This document shows positions 1 through 6,171 of a DNA stretch of 7,979 nucleotides, piece after piece (positions within the stretch are counted from its first letter, which is position 1; each line of letters begins with the position of its first letter). A program made the position numbers and the translations under genes. The notes below the pieces were generated by a model. The model saw only the letters and a list, made by a program, of their open reading frames with translations, was not told the origin of the DNA and made no database searches. Source of the stretch: Spirochaeta sp. (lineage in GTDB: Bacteria > Spirochaetota > Spirochaetia > Spirochaetales_E > Spirochaetaceae_B); the NCBI GenBank assembly GCA_030590585.1, contig JAUUYD010000089.1:1-7979 (forward strand), given 5' to 3'.

Positions 1-2
1 CA

Positions 3-203
3 TATCGGGAGCCGCTGCCCATCACTCCGGATTACTGGTGGCGTAAAATCGAGGTGGATAAACCCGAAAATGATTCCTGGATTCATTACTTGAGTCATGA
101 ACTTGAAGGACTTACCGACCTTGAAATCGAAGAGCAGTATCTCGCCCAGGACCCGGATCTGGCAGAAGTCTTTGAACTTATCAGGAGAAGCCGGGGTAAC
201 TGA
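3..203 (+). CDS. Unrecognised protein, C-terminal fragment (5' end outside window)
   Basis: An open frame enters from the left edge and ends at TGA 201-203, giving 66 residues of a C-terminus. The frame has no stop from the window edge. The visible part is acidic and hydrophilic, with an aromatic patch (DYWWRK) near its start and a Glu/Asp/Leu-rich segment (LTDLEIEEQYLAQDPDLAE) that looks helical. There is no membrane segment or C-terminal Phe barrel signature. I do not recognise the family. It converges with the beta-propeller lipoprotein gene, the two stop codons being only 11 bases apart, so transcription from the two sides meets here. That it is a real gene rests on frame openness, amino-acid composition and the tight convergent packing. 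Confidence 0.6.
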   Translation, partial: YREPLPITPDYWWRKIEVDKPENDSWIHYLSHELEGLTDLEIEEQYLAQDPDLAEVFELIRRSRGN

Positions 204-214
204 GTATCGATCCG

Positions 215-1567
215 CTATTCTTGTGTCCAGCTGGGATACTCATTAAGAGCATCATCTACATTAATCTTCCAGATGCCGGAGTTCCTTGTGGAAGCATAAA
301 GGTAATCACCATTCTCAGGGATACTCATGCCGATAATGGTAGACTCCGACAAGTCACTGACACTGTAATTTGTTTTCAGAGCAAGGCTGTAACTGTCCCA
401 GGTGGTATTCACCGACCATGTTGAAGGATCGTCATCGGTCACATCAATTTCATTGTAGCCGGATGCAAATAGAGATGTACTTCCGTTTATGTAGCTGGTC
501 GTACCAGAGAGTACCAGATGCTTGGAATCACTCTGCCCCGCCACTTTATCAACAACACTGATAAAATTTGTTGTGAGATAGTCTGTGGTTGTTCCGCTTA
601 GGCGATGCCAGTTTACCCCGTCGTCGACAGTAGCAAAAATCGGAAGCGTATCGTTGTCAAGAAATGTGCCTGCGACAATAAAGGCACCGCCGGCTGAAAA
701 GCTGCTTCTGTCAATCCATGTCATCCCCGTAGAGGCGACAAAGGAACCACCGAGGCTGCCGTCTCCCTCAATTGTTCCGTCACCGTTAAGGATTATTCCA
801 CCGTTGGAGTCAAAAACATTGGTTCTTGCAGTAACAAGTACTTTACTGCTTGATATGCTTTTAGCCACACTCGTAACGTAGCGGTTATCGAGTTCAGGCT
901 GCAGTCCCGGATCGACAATGTCAGTCCAGTTTGTATCAGTATTCGGATTGTCAAAGCGATAAAGTTTGGATCCGTTAAAACCGGTATTCTCATTAGCGTC
1001 AATTGAACCATAGATACCTGAATGATCCATCAGGTTGACATACACCGAACCTACCGGATCCGGACAGTAAAGCAGTATTGTCTGATACCCGTTGGCGTCG
1101 GAACTCCATCTCTCACCGAAGTCGACAAATGTTGCTGAGCTGCCGTCAAAACTATCCAGAGCGAACAATCCCAGGGTGTATTGATCACCACTCATACGGT
1201 AAAGAGCCAGGTATATCCTTTCACCCGTGGCGGCGATTGACTGTACACCATCCCATTTCAATCCTCCGGCATAAAGTGAAATCGGGCGCCACAGGCTAGC
1301 CGGGTCAGTATCGCCTGCCGTATTATCCTTGGCCCACAGCCCCGGACCCGATGCGAAAAAATAGTATTTCTCAGTTCCGTCTGCAGGTAAAGGAGCGATC
1401 TGTACTACCGGTCTTGCACTGAGCCCTTCGGGAAGCAGCCCGGGATCAATTTTTGAAGATACGGCAACAACTGCAAAAATACCAGCTCCTGTACAGCTGC
1501 CGGAAATAAGAAGTACAGCGAGGGCGAGAGCAAGTCCCAAACGGCTGATTCTTTGTTTTATTTTCAT
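215..1567 (-). CDS. Exported lipoprotein with beta-propeller / Asp-box (sialidase-like) repeats
   Basis: A 450-residue protein of unknown specific role, predicted to be membrane-anchored outside the cytoplasm. Residues 1-24 are a lipoprotein signal: basic n-region (MKIKQRISR), a hydrophobic Leu/Ala stretch and a relaxed lipobox ISGSC with Cys25 as the lipidated residue; Ser at -3 fits spirochaete lipoproteins. The rest is rich in Ser, Thr, Gly, Asp and aromatics in short strand-like blocks. An Asp-box (S/T-x-D-x-G-x-x-W) is clear at 313-320 (TVDDGVNW), and the C-terminal block YLYASTRNSGIWKI resembles the last strands of a BNR/Ycf48-type propeller blade. No catalytic sialidase set is evident, so a binding or assembly role is at least as likely as an enzyme. 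Its ATG overlaps the TAA of the upstream outer-membrane protein gene (TAATG), indicating translational coupling. I do not know a gene name. Confidence 0.8.
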   Translation of the reverse strand: MKIKQRISRLGLALALAVLLISGSCTGAGIFAVVAVSSKIDPGLLPEGLSARPVVQIAPLPADGTEKYYFFASGPGLWAKDNTAGDTDPASLWRPISLYAGGLKWDGVQSIAATGERIYLALYRMSGDQYTLGLFALDSFDGSSATFVDFGERWSSDANGYQTILLYCPDPVGSVYVNLMDHSGIYGSIDANENTGFNGSKLYRFDNPNTDTNWTDIVDPGLQPELDNRYVTSVAKSISSSKVLVTARTNVFDSNGGIILNGDGTIEGDGSLGGSFVASTGMTWIDRSSFSAGGAFIVAGTFLDNDTLPIFATVDDGVNWHRLSGTTTDYLTTNFISVVDKVAGQSDSKHLVLSGTTSYINGSTSLFASGYNEIDVTDDDPSTWSVNTTWDSYSLALKTNYSVSDLSESTIIGMSIPENGDYLYASTRNSGIWKINVDDALNEYPSWTQE

Positions 1568-2208
1568 TAGAAGTGATACTCCGCGGTAACATTGATATCC
1601 ATGAAGTTGGCAATGGAGTTAAACCGCTCATCTTTTGAATTTATCTGGGGGATGAACCAGTACGTGAAATCCATACCGAACGACCACTCGATGTTCCAGT
1701 CAAAATAGACACCGAAACCCGGCCGAATAAGAGGATCCACAACGAATTCCTCTTTCCATGAGGTCATGTTGATTCCCAATGCAAGATGGATCGGTATGGT
1801 CAGACGGCTGAAAGGGTGAAACTCGTAAGAGCCTTTTATTGCAATTGGTATCATGTAAAGAAGGTTTCGATTGATATCCCATTTGAATGTTCCGCCGAGC
1901 TGAAGCCCGACTTTGATATTCGGCGACAGGTAAAAACTGTAGGCCAAAGAACCCATACCACCCACTGATAACTGTGGATTAACGGTACCCGCCGTGGTGG
2001 ATGTCTCAGGGTTATCATGAAGGAGAATGGTAAATAACGGGATTATGACACCTGCCGAAATGGAGAATGCCTGATCGCCGAGAGCCCTCTGATTGGTTTT
2101 ACTCTGAGCTGTCAATGGACTCTCTTCCGGGGAATCTTCCTGGGCGCCAAGGTAAGCGAAGTTCAATAAAAGAAGTGAAACGACTATGAGGGTCGGCTTT
2201 CTGAGCAA
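1567..2208 (-). CDS. Small outer-membrane beta-barrel protein (OmpW-like, spirochaetal)
   Basis: A 213-residue exported protein. Residues 1-22 form a Sec signal peptide (MLRKP, then a Val/Leu core, cleavage probably after LGA). The mature part has alternating polar/hydrophobic strands with many aromatics and glycines and ends in Phe213 (AEYHF), the usual C-terminal signature of proteins inserted by the BAM complex. Length and strand number suit an eight-strand barrel such as OmpW; from memory T. pallidum TP0733 is a similar protein beside folD, which would match this position, but I could not align them. The start is TTG: an in-frame TAA lies six codons upstream, and AGAGGA sits 6 nt before the TTG, so no ATG start is available and this one is well supported. 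It is divergent from folD and first in a two-gene operon with the downstream lipoprotein. Confidence 0.8.
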   Translation of the reverse strand: MLRKPTLIVVSLLLLNFAYLGAQEDSPEESPLTAQSKTNQRALGDQAFSISAGVIIPLFTILLHDNPETSTTAGTVNPQLSVGGMGSLAYSFYLSPNIKVGLQLGGTFKWDINRNLLYMIPIAIKGSYEFHPFSRLTIPIHLALGINMTSWKEEFVVDPLIRPGFGVYFDWNIEWSFGMDFTYWFIPQINSKDERFNSIANFMDINVTAEYHF

Positions 2209-2214
2209 ATATGG

Positions 2215-2220
2215 TCCTCT
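2215..2220 (-). promoter_or_regulatory. Shine-Dalgarno AGAGGA deciding the TTG start of the OmpW-like gene
   Basis: Read on the minus strand, AGAGGA is followed by CCATAT and then TTG. The 6-nt spacing is optimal and the in-frame TAA just upstream rules out a longer product. This makes TTG at 2208 the start. Confidence 0.7.
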
Positions 2221-2240
2221 TTTTATATAAAATGCTTGCG

Positions 2241-2259
2241 AATCCTACCACATAGGATT
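2241..2259. promoter_or_regulatory. Inverted repeat, possible operator in the divergent region
   Basis: AATCCTA and TAGGATT form a perfect 7-bp inverted repeat around a 5-bp centre (CCACA). It lies between the divergent starts of the OmpW-like gene and folD, a usual place for a dimeric repressor site. No known regulator motif is recognised. Confidence 0.35.
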
Positions 2260-2271
2260 GAACATCATCAA
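2242..2271 (-). promoter_or_regulatory. Possible promoter of the OmpW-like gene
   Basis: On the minus strand TTGATG (2271-2266) and TAGGAT (2247-2242) are separated by 18 bp and each matches four of six sigma70 consensus bases. Transcription would begin near 2235, leaving about 27 nt of leader containing the Shine-Dalgarno site. The match is modest. The inverted repeat at 2241-2259 would cover the -10 and part of the spacer. Confidence 0.25.
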
Positions 2272-2285
2272 TATATTCACAGAAC

Positions 2286-2305
2286 GACAATATTTCAGTA
2301 TTGTC
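2286..2305 (+). promoter_or_regulatory. Hairpin immediately upstream of the folD start codon
   Basis: GACAATA and TATTGTC form a perfect 7-bp stem around the 6-nt loop TTTCAG, ending 5 nt before the folD ATG. No Shine-Dalgarno sequence is visible in this leader, so the stem occupies the place where a ribosome binding site would be. It could be an RNA structure controlling translation, or a DNA operator. Confidence 0.35.
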
Positions 2306-2310
2306 ATGGT

Positions 2311-3201
2311 ATGAGTGCAAGAATTATTGATGGTAAAGCCATTGCGTCAGATCTTCACAACCAGTTAGCCGGAGATGTTAAGGAATTGGCGGCTAAAGGG
2401 ATACGTCCCGGACTGGCCGTCGTACTTGTTGGTGAAAATCCCGCCAGCATATCTTATGTTACTGCAAAAGAACGCGCCTGTGATAAAATCGGGATTTTCT
2501 CCAGGGATATAAGGCTCCCTGAAGATACAAGTCAGGAAAAGCTCCTTGATGTTGTTGCGGAACTGAATGCTGATTCTGAAATACATGGGATTCTGGTTCA
2601 GCTTCCCCTGCCTGAAGGTCTGAATGAGGAAACTGTAATAAATGCCATTTCACCGAATAAGGATGTAGACGGATTTCATCCGGTGAGCATCGGACGTTTG
2701 GTACTCAACCTGGATGGATTCATTCCCTGTACACCCCATGGTGTGATAAAGATGCTTGAAGCTTCGGGTACGGAAATTGAAGGTTCGGATGTCGTTATTG
2801 TCGGTAGAAGCCGTATAGTCGGGGCCCCGCTTGCCAATTTACTTTTCAGAAAGGCTGCCGGGGGTAACGCCACGGTGACTGTCTGTCATACCAGAACTAA
2901 AAATATGGCTGAAAAGGTAAAGCAGGCCGATATTGTTATTGCGGCAACTGGACGCCCGAACACCATCACGGCGGATATGGTGAAAAAGGGAGCTACAGTA
3001 ATCGATGTCGGTGTGAACCGGATTGAAGATTCAACAAGAAAACGCGGATACCGCCTGGTTGGGGATGTGGATTTCGACGCTGTCAAAGAGGTTGCAGCTG
3101 CCATTTCACCCGTTCCCGGAGGGGTTGGACCCCTCACCATAGCCATGCTGCTCTGGAACACGGTGGTTTCTGCCCGCAATACCATTAAAAATAATTCCTG
3201 A
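2311..3201 (+). CDS. folD: Bifunctional methylenetetrahydrofolate dehydrogenase / methenyltetrahydrofolate cyclohydrolase
   Basis: A 296-residue cytoplasmic enzyme that interconverts 5,10-methylene-THF, 5,10-methenyl-THF and 10-formyl-THF using NADP+, feeding purine and formyl-Met synthesis. All family hallmarks are present. Tyr49 and the catalytic Lys53 lie in SYVTAKERAC, Gln97 in ILVQLPLP and Asp120 in KDVDGFHP. The Rossmann motif is VGRSRIVGAP (164-173), and the C-terminal signature PGGVGPLT is at 269-276. The start at 2311 gives MSARIIDGKAIA, the normal FolD N-terminus; the same frame is open back to an ATG at 2236, but those 25 extra His/Ile-rich residues are unlike FolD. No Shine-Dalgarno site is visible before 2311; a hairpin is there instead. 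It is divergent from the OmpW-like gene and followed after 76 bp by the LapA-domain gene. Confidence 0.97.
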   Translation: MSARIIDGKAIASDLHNQLAGDVKELAAKGIRPGLAVVLVGENPASISYVTAKERACDKIGIFSRDIRLPEDTSQEKLLDVVAELNADSEIHGILVQLPLPEGLNEETVINAISPNKDVDGFHPVSIGRLVLNLDGFIPCTPHGVIKMLEASGTEIEGSDVVIVGRSRIVGAPLANLLFRKAAGGNATVTVCHTRTKNMAEKVKQADIVIAATGRPNTITADMVKKGATVIDVGVNRIEDSTRKRGYRLVGDVDFDAVKEVAAAISPVPGGVGPLTIAMLLWNTVVSARNTIKNNS

Positions 3202-3220
3202 TATCTTGTATTTCTCTTGA

Positions 3221-3248
3221 GATTCTTATGATTTTAATCATAAGAGTC
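3221..3248. promoter_or_regulatory. Long palindrome between folD and the LapA gene (operator and/or folD transcript end)
   Basis: TCTTATGATT (3224-3233) and AATCATAAGA (3236-3245) are a perfect 10-bp inverted repeat around TT. With one G-U wobble the stem extends to 13 bp (3221-3248). It is AT-rich and has no T-run on either side, so it is not a standard intrinsic terminator. Its position, covering the expected -35 zone upstream of TATAAT at 3252, fits a repressor operator. The 8-2-8 TTATGATT/AATCATAA layout recalls Fur/PerR-type boxes only loosely. Confidence 0.5.
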
Positions 3249-3251
3249 GTC

Positions 3252-3257
3252 TATAAT
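3252..3257 (+). promoter_or_regulatory. Probable -10 element (TATAAT) of the LapA-SPOR transcript
   Basis: A perfect sigma70 -10 hexamer lies 20 nt before the LapA start codon. No good -35 hexamer sits at 16-18 bp; that position falls inside the palindrome at 3221-3248. Transcription would start near 3263-3265, leaving a short leader with GGAGG. Confidence 0.5.
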
Positions 3258-3267
3258 GAAATTATCT

Positions 3268-3272
3268 GGAGG
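3268..3272 (+). promoter_or_regulatory. Shine-Dalgarno GGAGG of the LapA-domain gene
   Basis: GGAGG is followed by a 5-nt spacer and the ATG at 3278. It is the strongest ribosome binding site in the window. Confidence 0.75.
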
Positions 3273-3277
3273 CCGCA

Positions 3278-3673
3278 ATGCCTGTAAAATTAATTGGATT
3301 TATCCTTACCCTGCTGATTATCATCTCGTTTATTGGCTTCAACATCGAAAACAGTTCCGATATTCGGATATGGTTTGGGGACAAGGGTCTTCTCACTGAA
3401 GTTCCGATATTTGTCAGTTTTTTCATCATGTATCTGTTAGGCGTACTCTCGGTTGTGCCGTTTCTTATCGGTTGGAAGCGGAAAAAGAATGATTCGAGAA
3501 AATCAAATGAAACGGATGATGATGACAAAACGGAAGGTACAAAGAAAAGTGTCAGAGTACTGGGAGCCCGGAAAAGGCGAAAGAAAATGAAAGAGTCTTT
3601 AGAAACTGACGATGATGACTCGGGTGTAACTCAAACGGATGAAGAAACTGTGCAAGGGGCAGATTTGTCCTGA
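3278..3673 (+). CDS. LapA-domain (DUF1049-like) inner-membrane protein
   Basis: A 131-residue membrane protein. Residues 4-21 are a first hydrophobic helix. A short N-E-N-x-x-x-I-x-I-W-F segment follows (23-33), and residues 43-64 make a second helix with the Leu-Leu-Gly motif typical of LapA/DUF1049 proteins; E. coli LapA acts with LapB in control of LPS synthesis. Whether this organism makes LPS is not visible here, so only the domain, not the role, is claimed. After TM2 comes a highly charged tail (67-131) in which acidic ETDDDD runs at 78-83 and 109-114 flank a basic cluster (ARKRRKKMK). The start has an excellent GGAGG site. The TGA stop overlaps the proposed start of the SPOR protein gene, so the two are probably co-translated. 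Confidence 0.75.
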   Translation: MPVKLIGFILTLLIIISFIGFNIENSSDIRIWFGDKGLLTEVPIFVSFFIMYLLGVLSVVPFLIGWKRKKNDSRKSNETDDDDKTEGTKKSVRVLGARKRRKKMKESLETDDDDSGVTQTDEETVQGADLS

Positions 3674-4653
3674 TAAAGAACTTTATTTCTTTAAAGTTTA
3701 TATTAGCCTGTGCCCTTCTGATTTCCGGTTCTTTCAGTAGTCCGGCACATCCTGATTCCCGGGATGATGCCATTGCTCTTGAGATTCAAGGTGATTTGGC
3801 AGGCGCAAGACAGCTTTACATTGACTGGCTGAACGATAACCCGGGCAACCCCGGGTATCAGGATGTTTTAATTCATGCATCCTCGCTTTCCGGTAAGGTT
3901 ATTGATGCGATAAATCTGATGGATACCTATCTCTCAGGAATGCCTCCCGGGAAATCATTTGATCTTTTGGCCAGAATGGCATCACTGGAATCTTCCCTTG
4001 GTTTACTCAAGGAAGCAGCTGATCATTTCCAGCAGGCTTCCGGAATCGGCGGCAGTGTTGGGGATTTGCGGCATTATAATGCCCTGGTCCTTAGATTCAG
4101 TATGGGGGAATATCCTGAGGTGAGGCAGGATGCGCTTCGTTTAACTGATAAATCAGATAAGACAAACAATGTTCAGCTCAGAGATGAATCAGCAGCCTTG
4201 GCGGCTTTATGTCTGGCCTTCGAAGATGAGACAGCAAAGGCACTTGATGAAATAAATCGCTACATTAATAAAAACATGCCGGTCAGTTCGGCTCTTGTAT
4301 GGCTTGCACTCCACGATATTGCCGTGATTGCCGGTAATTCTGCCGGTGTACGCCGGGCGGCTGAAGCCCTGATGGATGAATTTCCTTCATCCGTTGTGAA
4401 TTATATCGTTGACGCCAGGATTGCCGAATGGATTACTCCTTCATTGTATATTTTAGGTCCGCAGGATAACCCGGGTATTCCGGTGCAGGTTGGGGCTTTC
4501 CGAAGCAGGGACAGCGCTGCCGCATTGAGACTCCGGCTTGAGAACGATGGTTTTATCGCCTGGATTGAGCAGATTGGTGAAATCTGGAAGGTGTTTGTGA
4601 ACGATCCTGCCGGGAATGCCGTACAAAGACTTAAGGCCGGTGGTTATGAATGA
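3670..4653 (+). CDS. Exported helical-repeat (TPR-like) protein with C-terminal SPOR domain; non-canonical start
   Basis: A 327-residue product as annotated here. Residues 1-26 read as a Sec signal peptide (IKNFISLKF, hydrophobic core ILACALLISG, likely cleavage after SSPA). Residues ~32-200 are helical with TPR-like spacing (GDLAGARQLYIDWL; LGLLKEAADHFQQASG). Residues ~270-326 are a SPOR domain (PVQVGAFRSRDSAAALRLRL ... WKVFV), a fold that binds denuded peptidoglycan at sites of cell-wall remodelling. The first ordinary start in frame is TTG at 3796, which would delete the whole signal peptide and has no Shine-Dalgarno site. The signal can only be translated from CTG 3670 (overlapping the LapA TGA as CTGA, AAGGGG 10 nt upstream) or ATA 3673 (TGATA overlap). 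I chose CTG for its spacing and because CUG is the better known alternative start. A sequencing error in an original ATG remains possible. Without this extension the protein is 285 residues (3796-4653). Confidence 0.8.
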   Translation: MIKNFISLKFILACALLISGSFSSPAHPDSRDDAIALEIQGDLAGARQLYIDWLNDNPGNPGYQDVLIHASSLSGKVIDAINLMDTYLSGMPPGKSFDLLARMASLESSLGLLKEAADHFQQASGIGGSVGDLRHYNALVLRFSMGEYPEVRQDALRLTDKSDKTNNVQLRDESAALAALCLAFEDETAKALDEINRYINKNMPVSSALVWLALHDIAVIAGNSAGVRRAAEALMDEFPSSVVNYIVDARIAEWITPSLYILGPQDNPGIPVQVGAFRSRDSAAALRLRLENDGFIAWIEQIGEIWKVFVNDPAGNAVQRLKAGGYE

Positions 4654-4668
4654 ATGTCATGATTCATT
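4649..4668. repeat. Small hairpin spanning the convergent stop codons
   Basis: AATGAAT and ATTCATT form a perfect 7-bp inverted repeat around GTCATG, covering both the SPOR-gene TGA and the lipoprotein-gene TGA (10 bp apart). It is AT-rich with no T-run, so at best a weak bidirectional transcript end. Confidence 0.25.
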
Positions 4669-6163
4669 GTTCTGAAGGTGAAATAACCTCAATCTGTTCG
4701 AAGCGTCTCAAAGGGCCACTGGTTTGTCTGATATGATCCACACTGAGTAATGCCGGGGTAAGGGACAGGGAACGAATAATACGTGCAGGGTCTTTATCCT
4801 CTTCATATTCAGCGATCCAGTTCATAGTTTCTTCCAGGGCGCCGTTTTTTTTCATAAATTGAACCTGCAGAACCATTTTATCATCCAGTGTGAATAAAGA
4901 AGCGGTTCCGATACGCGTCCTGCCGTCTTCAGTCCATTCGATTTTCGGTAAATCAAATACCAGATCAGTTCCGCCTGGACTCTTCCATACACCTGTGAGC
5001 TTCAGAGTTGAGATTATCGGCGCAAAGGAAGATCCCGTATCCAATATCAGCTGGAGCGCGGGGCTGAGACGGCGGTAAACTCCATTCCAGTTCGTTGCAG
5101 CTCTCCAAAGTTCAATTTTATCCCAGGATTCAGCACTCACCGAAACCGTATCGAAAATGCTGGGAATGATGGCATTATTAACTCTGGTATAGAGACGTTT
5201 CGCTGTAGTCCTGTGGCTGGTACCCCAGCTGAATATTTCCTCAATTGAACCGTTGTAAAACAATATTTCTCTTGTATTCGGATCGAAATAGAGCATGTCC
5301 AGAAAAGAACCGTTTCCGGTTTCCCTGTACCACGCGCCCTGCAGATACTCCTCATATACCGTAACATCTCCAGAATAAACCTGACTTATACGTTCCTCCA
5401 GGATGGTTTCACCTTTAACTTTTTTAGTTTGCCCCTGCCGGTAGATAAAACCCGCAGAGTCCCATTCCCATAAAGTCTCGATAAGGTCCATGCTGTTTTC
5501 CGATTCAGGATTCTTTTTCTGTACTACAATTTTGTGGGGTTCTCCGGCGCTCAGACCGCTGTAGTAACCGGGAGTTCTGTCTGTAGTAACGATATCGATA
5601 TTGCCGTTTACACCAAGGCTGAATACATGTTTGAAATCGTTTATTTCCCCTTTTTTCGGAACAGCGTAAACATCGGTTACGTGTCGGCCGCGTTCATCAA
5701 AACCTGCAATGATGATATCGTTTCGGCCGTTACCGCTTAAGTCATCAGAGCGCAGAGTTATTCCCGTCAGGGTTCTGCTGCTCAGAGGAGCCCTCCAGAC
5801 AATGTCATACTGATTTCGTATCGGATTTGTAGATGCTATCATCAGGACAAGGGATTGTTCTTCGTTATCAAGGGGTAATGCAACAATAACCTGTTCATCC
5901 GATTGTTCCAGATCAAGATTACCATCCAGAAGAGCCAGAATGTTATAGTTTGCTCCCGGATTCACAAGGGGGAGTACGTTACTCTCTTCATTAATTCCCC
6001 CAAACCTGTCTCCGGTATCATTTGTTGATTCGGAAGAGTTAAGGGGGGTTAGTATACCTCCGCCAAGCTGTACAGTTTTATCCCGGGACTTGGAACAGGA
6101 GGTGAATGAAAAAATCAGGAGAAACGCGACAATTAGCATCACTGGTCTTTGGGAAAATATCAT
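4664..6163 (-). CDS. Large exported lipoprotein with FG-GAP-like repeats (possibly pallilysin-related adhesin type)
   Basis: A 499-residue protein with a lipoprotein signal: MIFSQRP, a hydrophobic core (VMLIVAFLLIFSF) and a relaxed lipobox FTSC giving lipidated Cys23. A low-complexity Ser/Asn/Asp/Gly linker follows (about 33-70). Two acidic Asp/Gly/Asn motifs resemble FG-GAP/VCBS calcium-binding loops: LLDGNLDLEQSDEQVIVALP (about 78-97) and SDDLSGNGRNDIIIAGFD (139-156). The C-terminal two thirds are beta-rich with many Trp/Tyr residues and TGVWKSPGG/TGNGSFLDM-type segments. The layout recalls Treponema proteins annotated as pallilysin-related adhesins, but that is recollection, not an alignment. 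No HExxH protease motif is present. It begins 8 nt after the stop of the DHH phosphoesterase gene with no obvious Shine-Dalgarno site, so translation may depend on coupling. Confidence 0.75.
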   Translation of the reverse strand: MIFSQRPVMLIVAFLLIFSFTSCSKSRDKTVQLGGGILTPLNSSESTNDTGDRFGGINEESNVLPLVNPGANYNILALLDGNLDLEQSDEQVIVALPLDNEEQSLVLMIASTNPIRNQYDIVWRAPLSSRTLTGITLRSDDLSGNGRNDIIIAGFDERGRHVTDVYAVPKKGEINDFKHVFSLGVNGNIDIVTTDRTPGYYSGLSAGEPHKIVVQKKNPESENSMDLIETLWEWDSAGFIYRQGQTKKVKGETILEERISQVYSGDVTVYEEYLQGAWYRETGNGSFLDMLYFDPNTREILFYNGSIEEIFSWGTSHRTTAKRLYTRVNNAIIPSIFDTVSVSAESWDKIELWRAATNWNGVYRRLSPALQLILDTGSSFAPIISTLKLTGVWKSPGGTDLVFDLPKIEWTEDGRTRIGTASLFTLDDKMVLQVQFMKKNGALEETMNWIAEYEEDKDPARIIRSLSLTPALLSVDHIRQTSGPLRRFEQIEVISPSEQ

Positions 6164-6171
6164 GATGGGAA

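Noticed and set aside
201..242. Inverted repeat TGAGTATC / GATACTCA around the convergent stops at 201-217
   Set aside because: Eight pairs separated by a 26-nt loop, partly inside the lipoprotein coding region, with no T-run; not convincing as a terminator.
793..1011. Open frames in other phases inside the beta-propeller lipoprotein gene, including 585-881 (+) and 793-1011 (-)
   Set aside because: They overlap a gene with a clear signal peptide and Asp-box, have no ribosome binding sites and encode unconvincing proteins.
2236..2310. N-terminal extension of FolD from the ATG at 2236
   Set aside because: The 25 extra residues are unlike any FolD N-terminus, lie across the divergent promoter region with two inverted repeats, and have no ribosome binding site; the normal N-terminus begins at 2311.
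2886..3185. Minus-strand open frame of 99 residues antisense to folD
   Set aside because: It is the mirror of conserved folD codons, is Thr/Ser/Pro-rich without domain features and lacks a start signal.
3221..3248. Palindrome read as an intrinsic terminator of folD
   Set aside because: The stem is AT-rich and no T-run follows on either strand; an operator role fits better with the adjacent TATAAT, though a weak transcript-end role is not excluded.
3709..3714. Cys14 of the SPOR protein signal as a lipobox cysteine (FILAC)
   Set aside because: It sits too early, before most of the hydrophobic core, for a lipoprotein signal; an ordinary signal-peptidase site after SSPA is more likely.
4664..6163. 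Zinc metalloprotease assignment for the large lipoprotein
   Set aside because: No HExxH motif is present anywhere in the sequence, so protease activity of the pallilysin kind is not supported.
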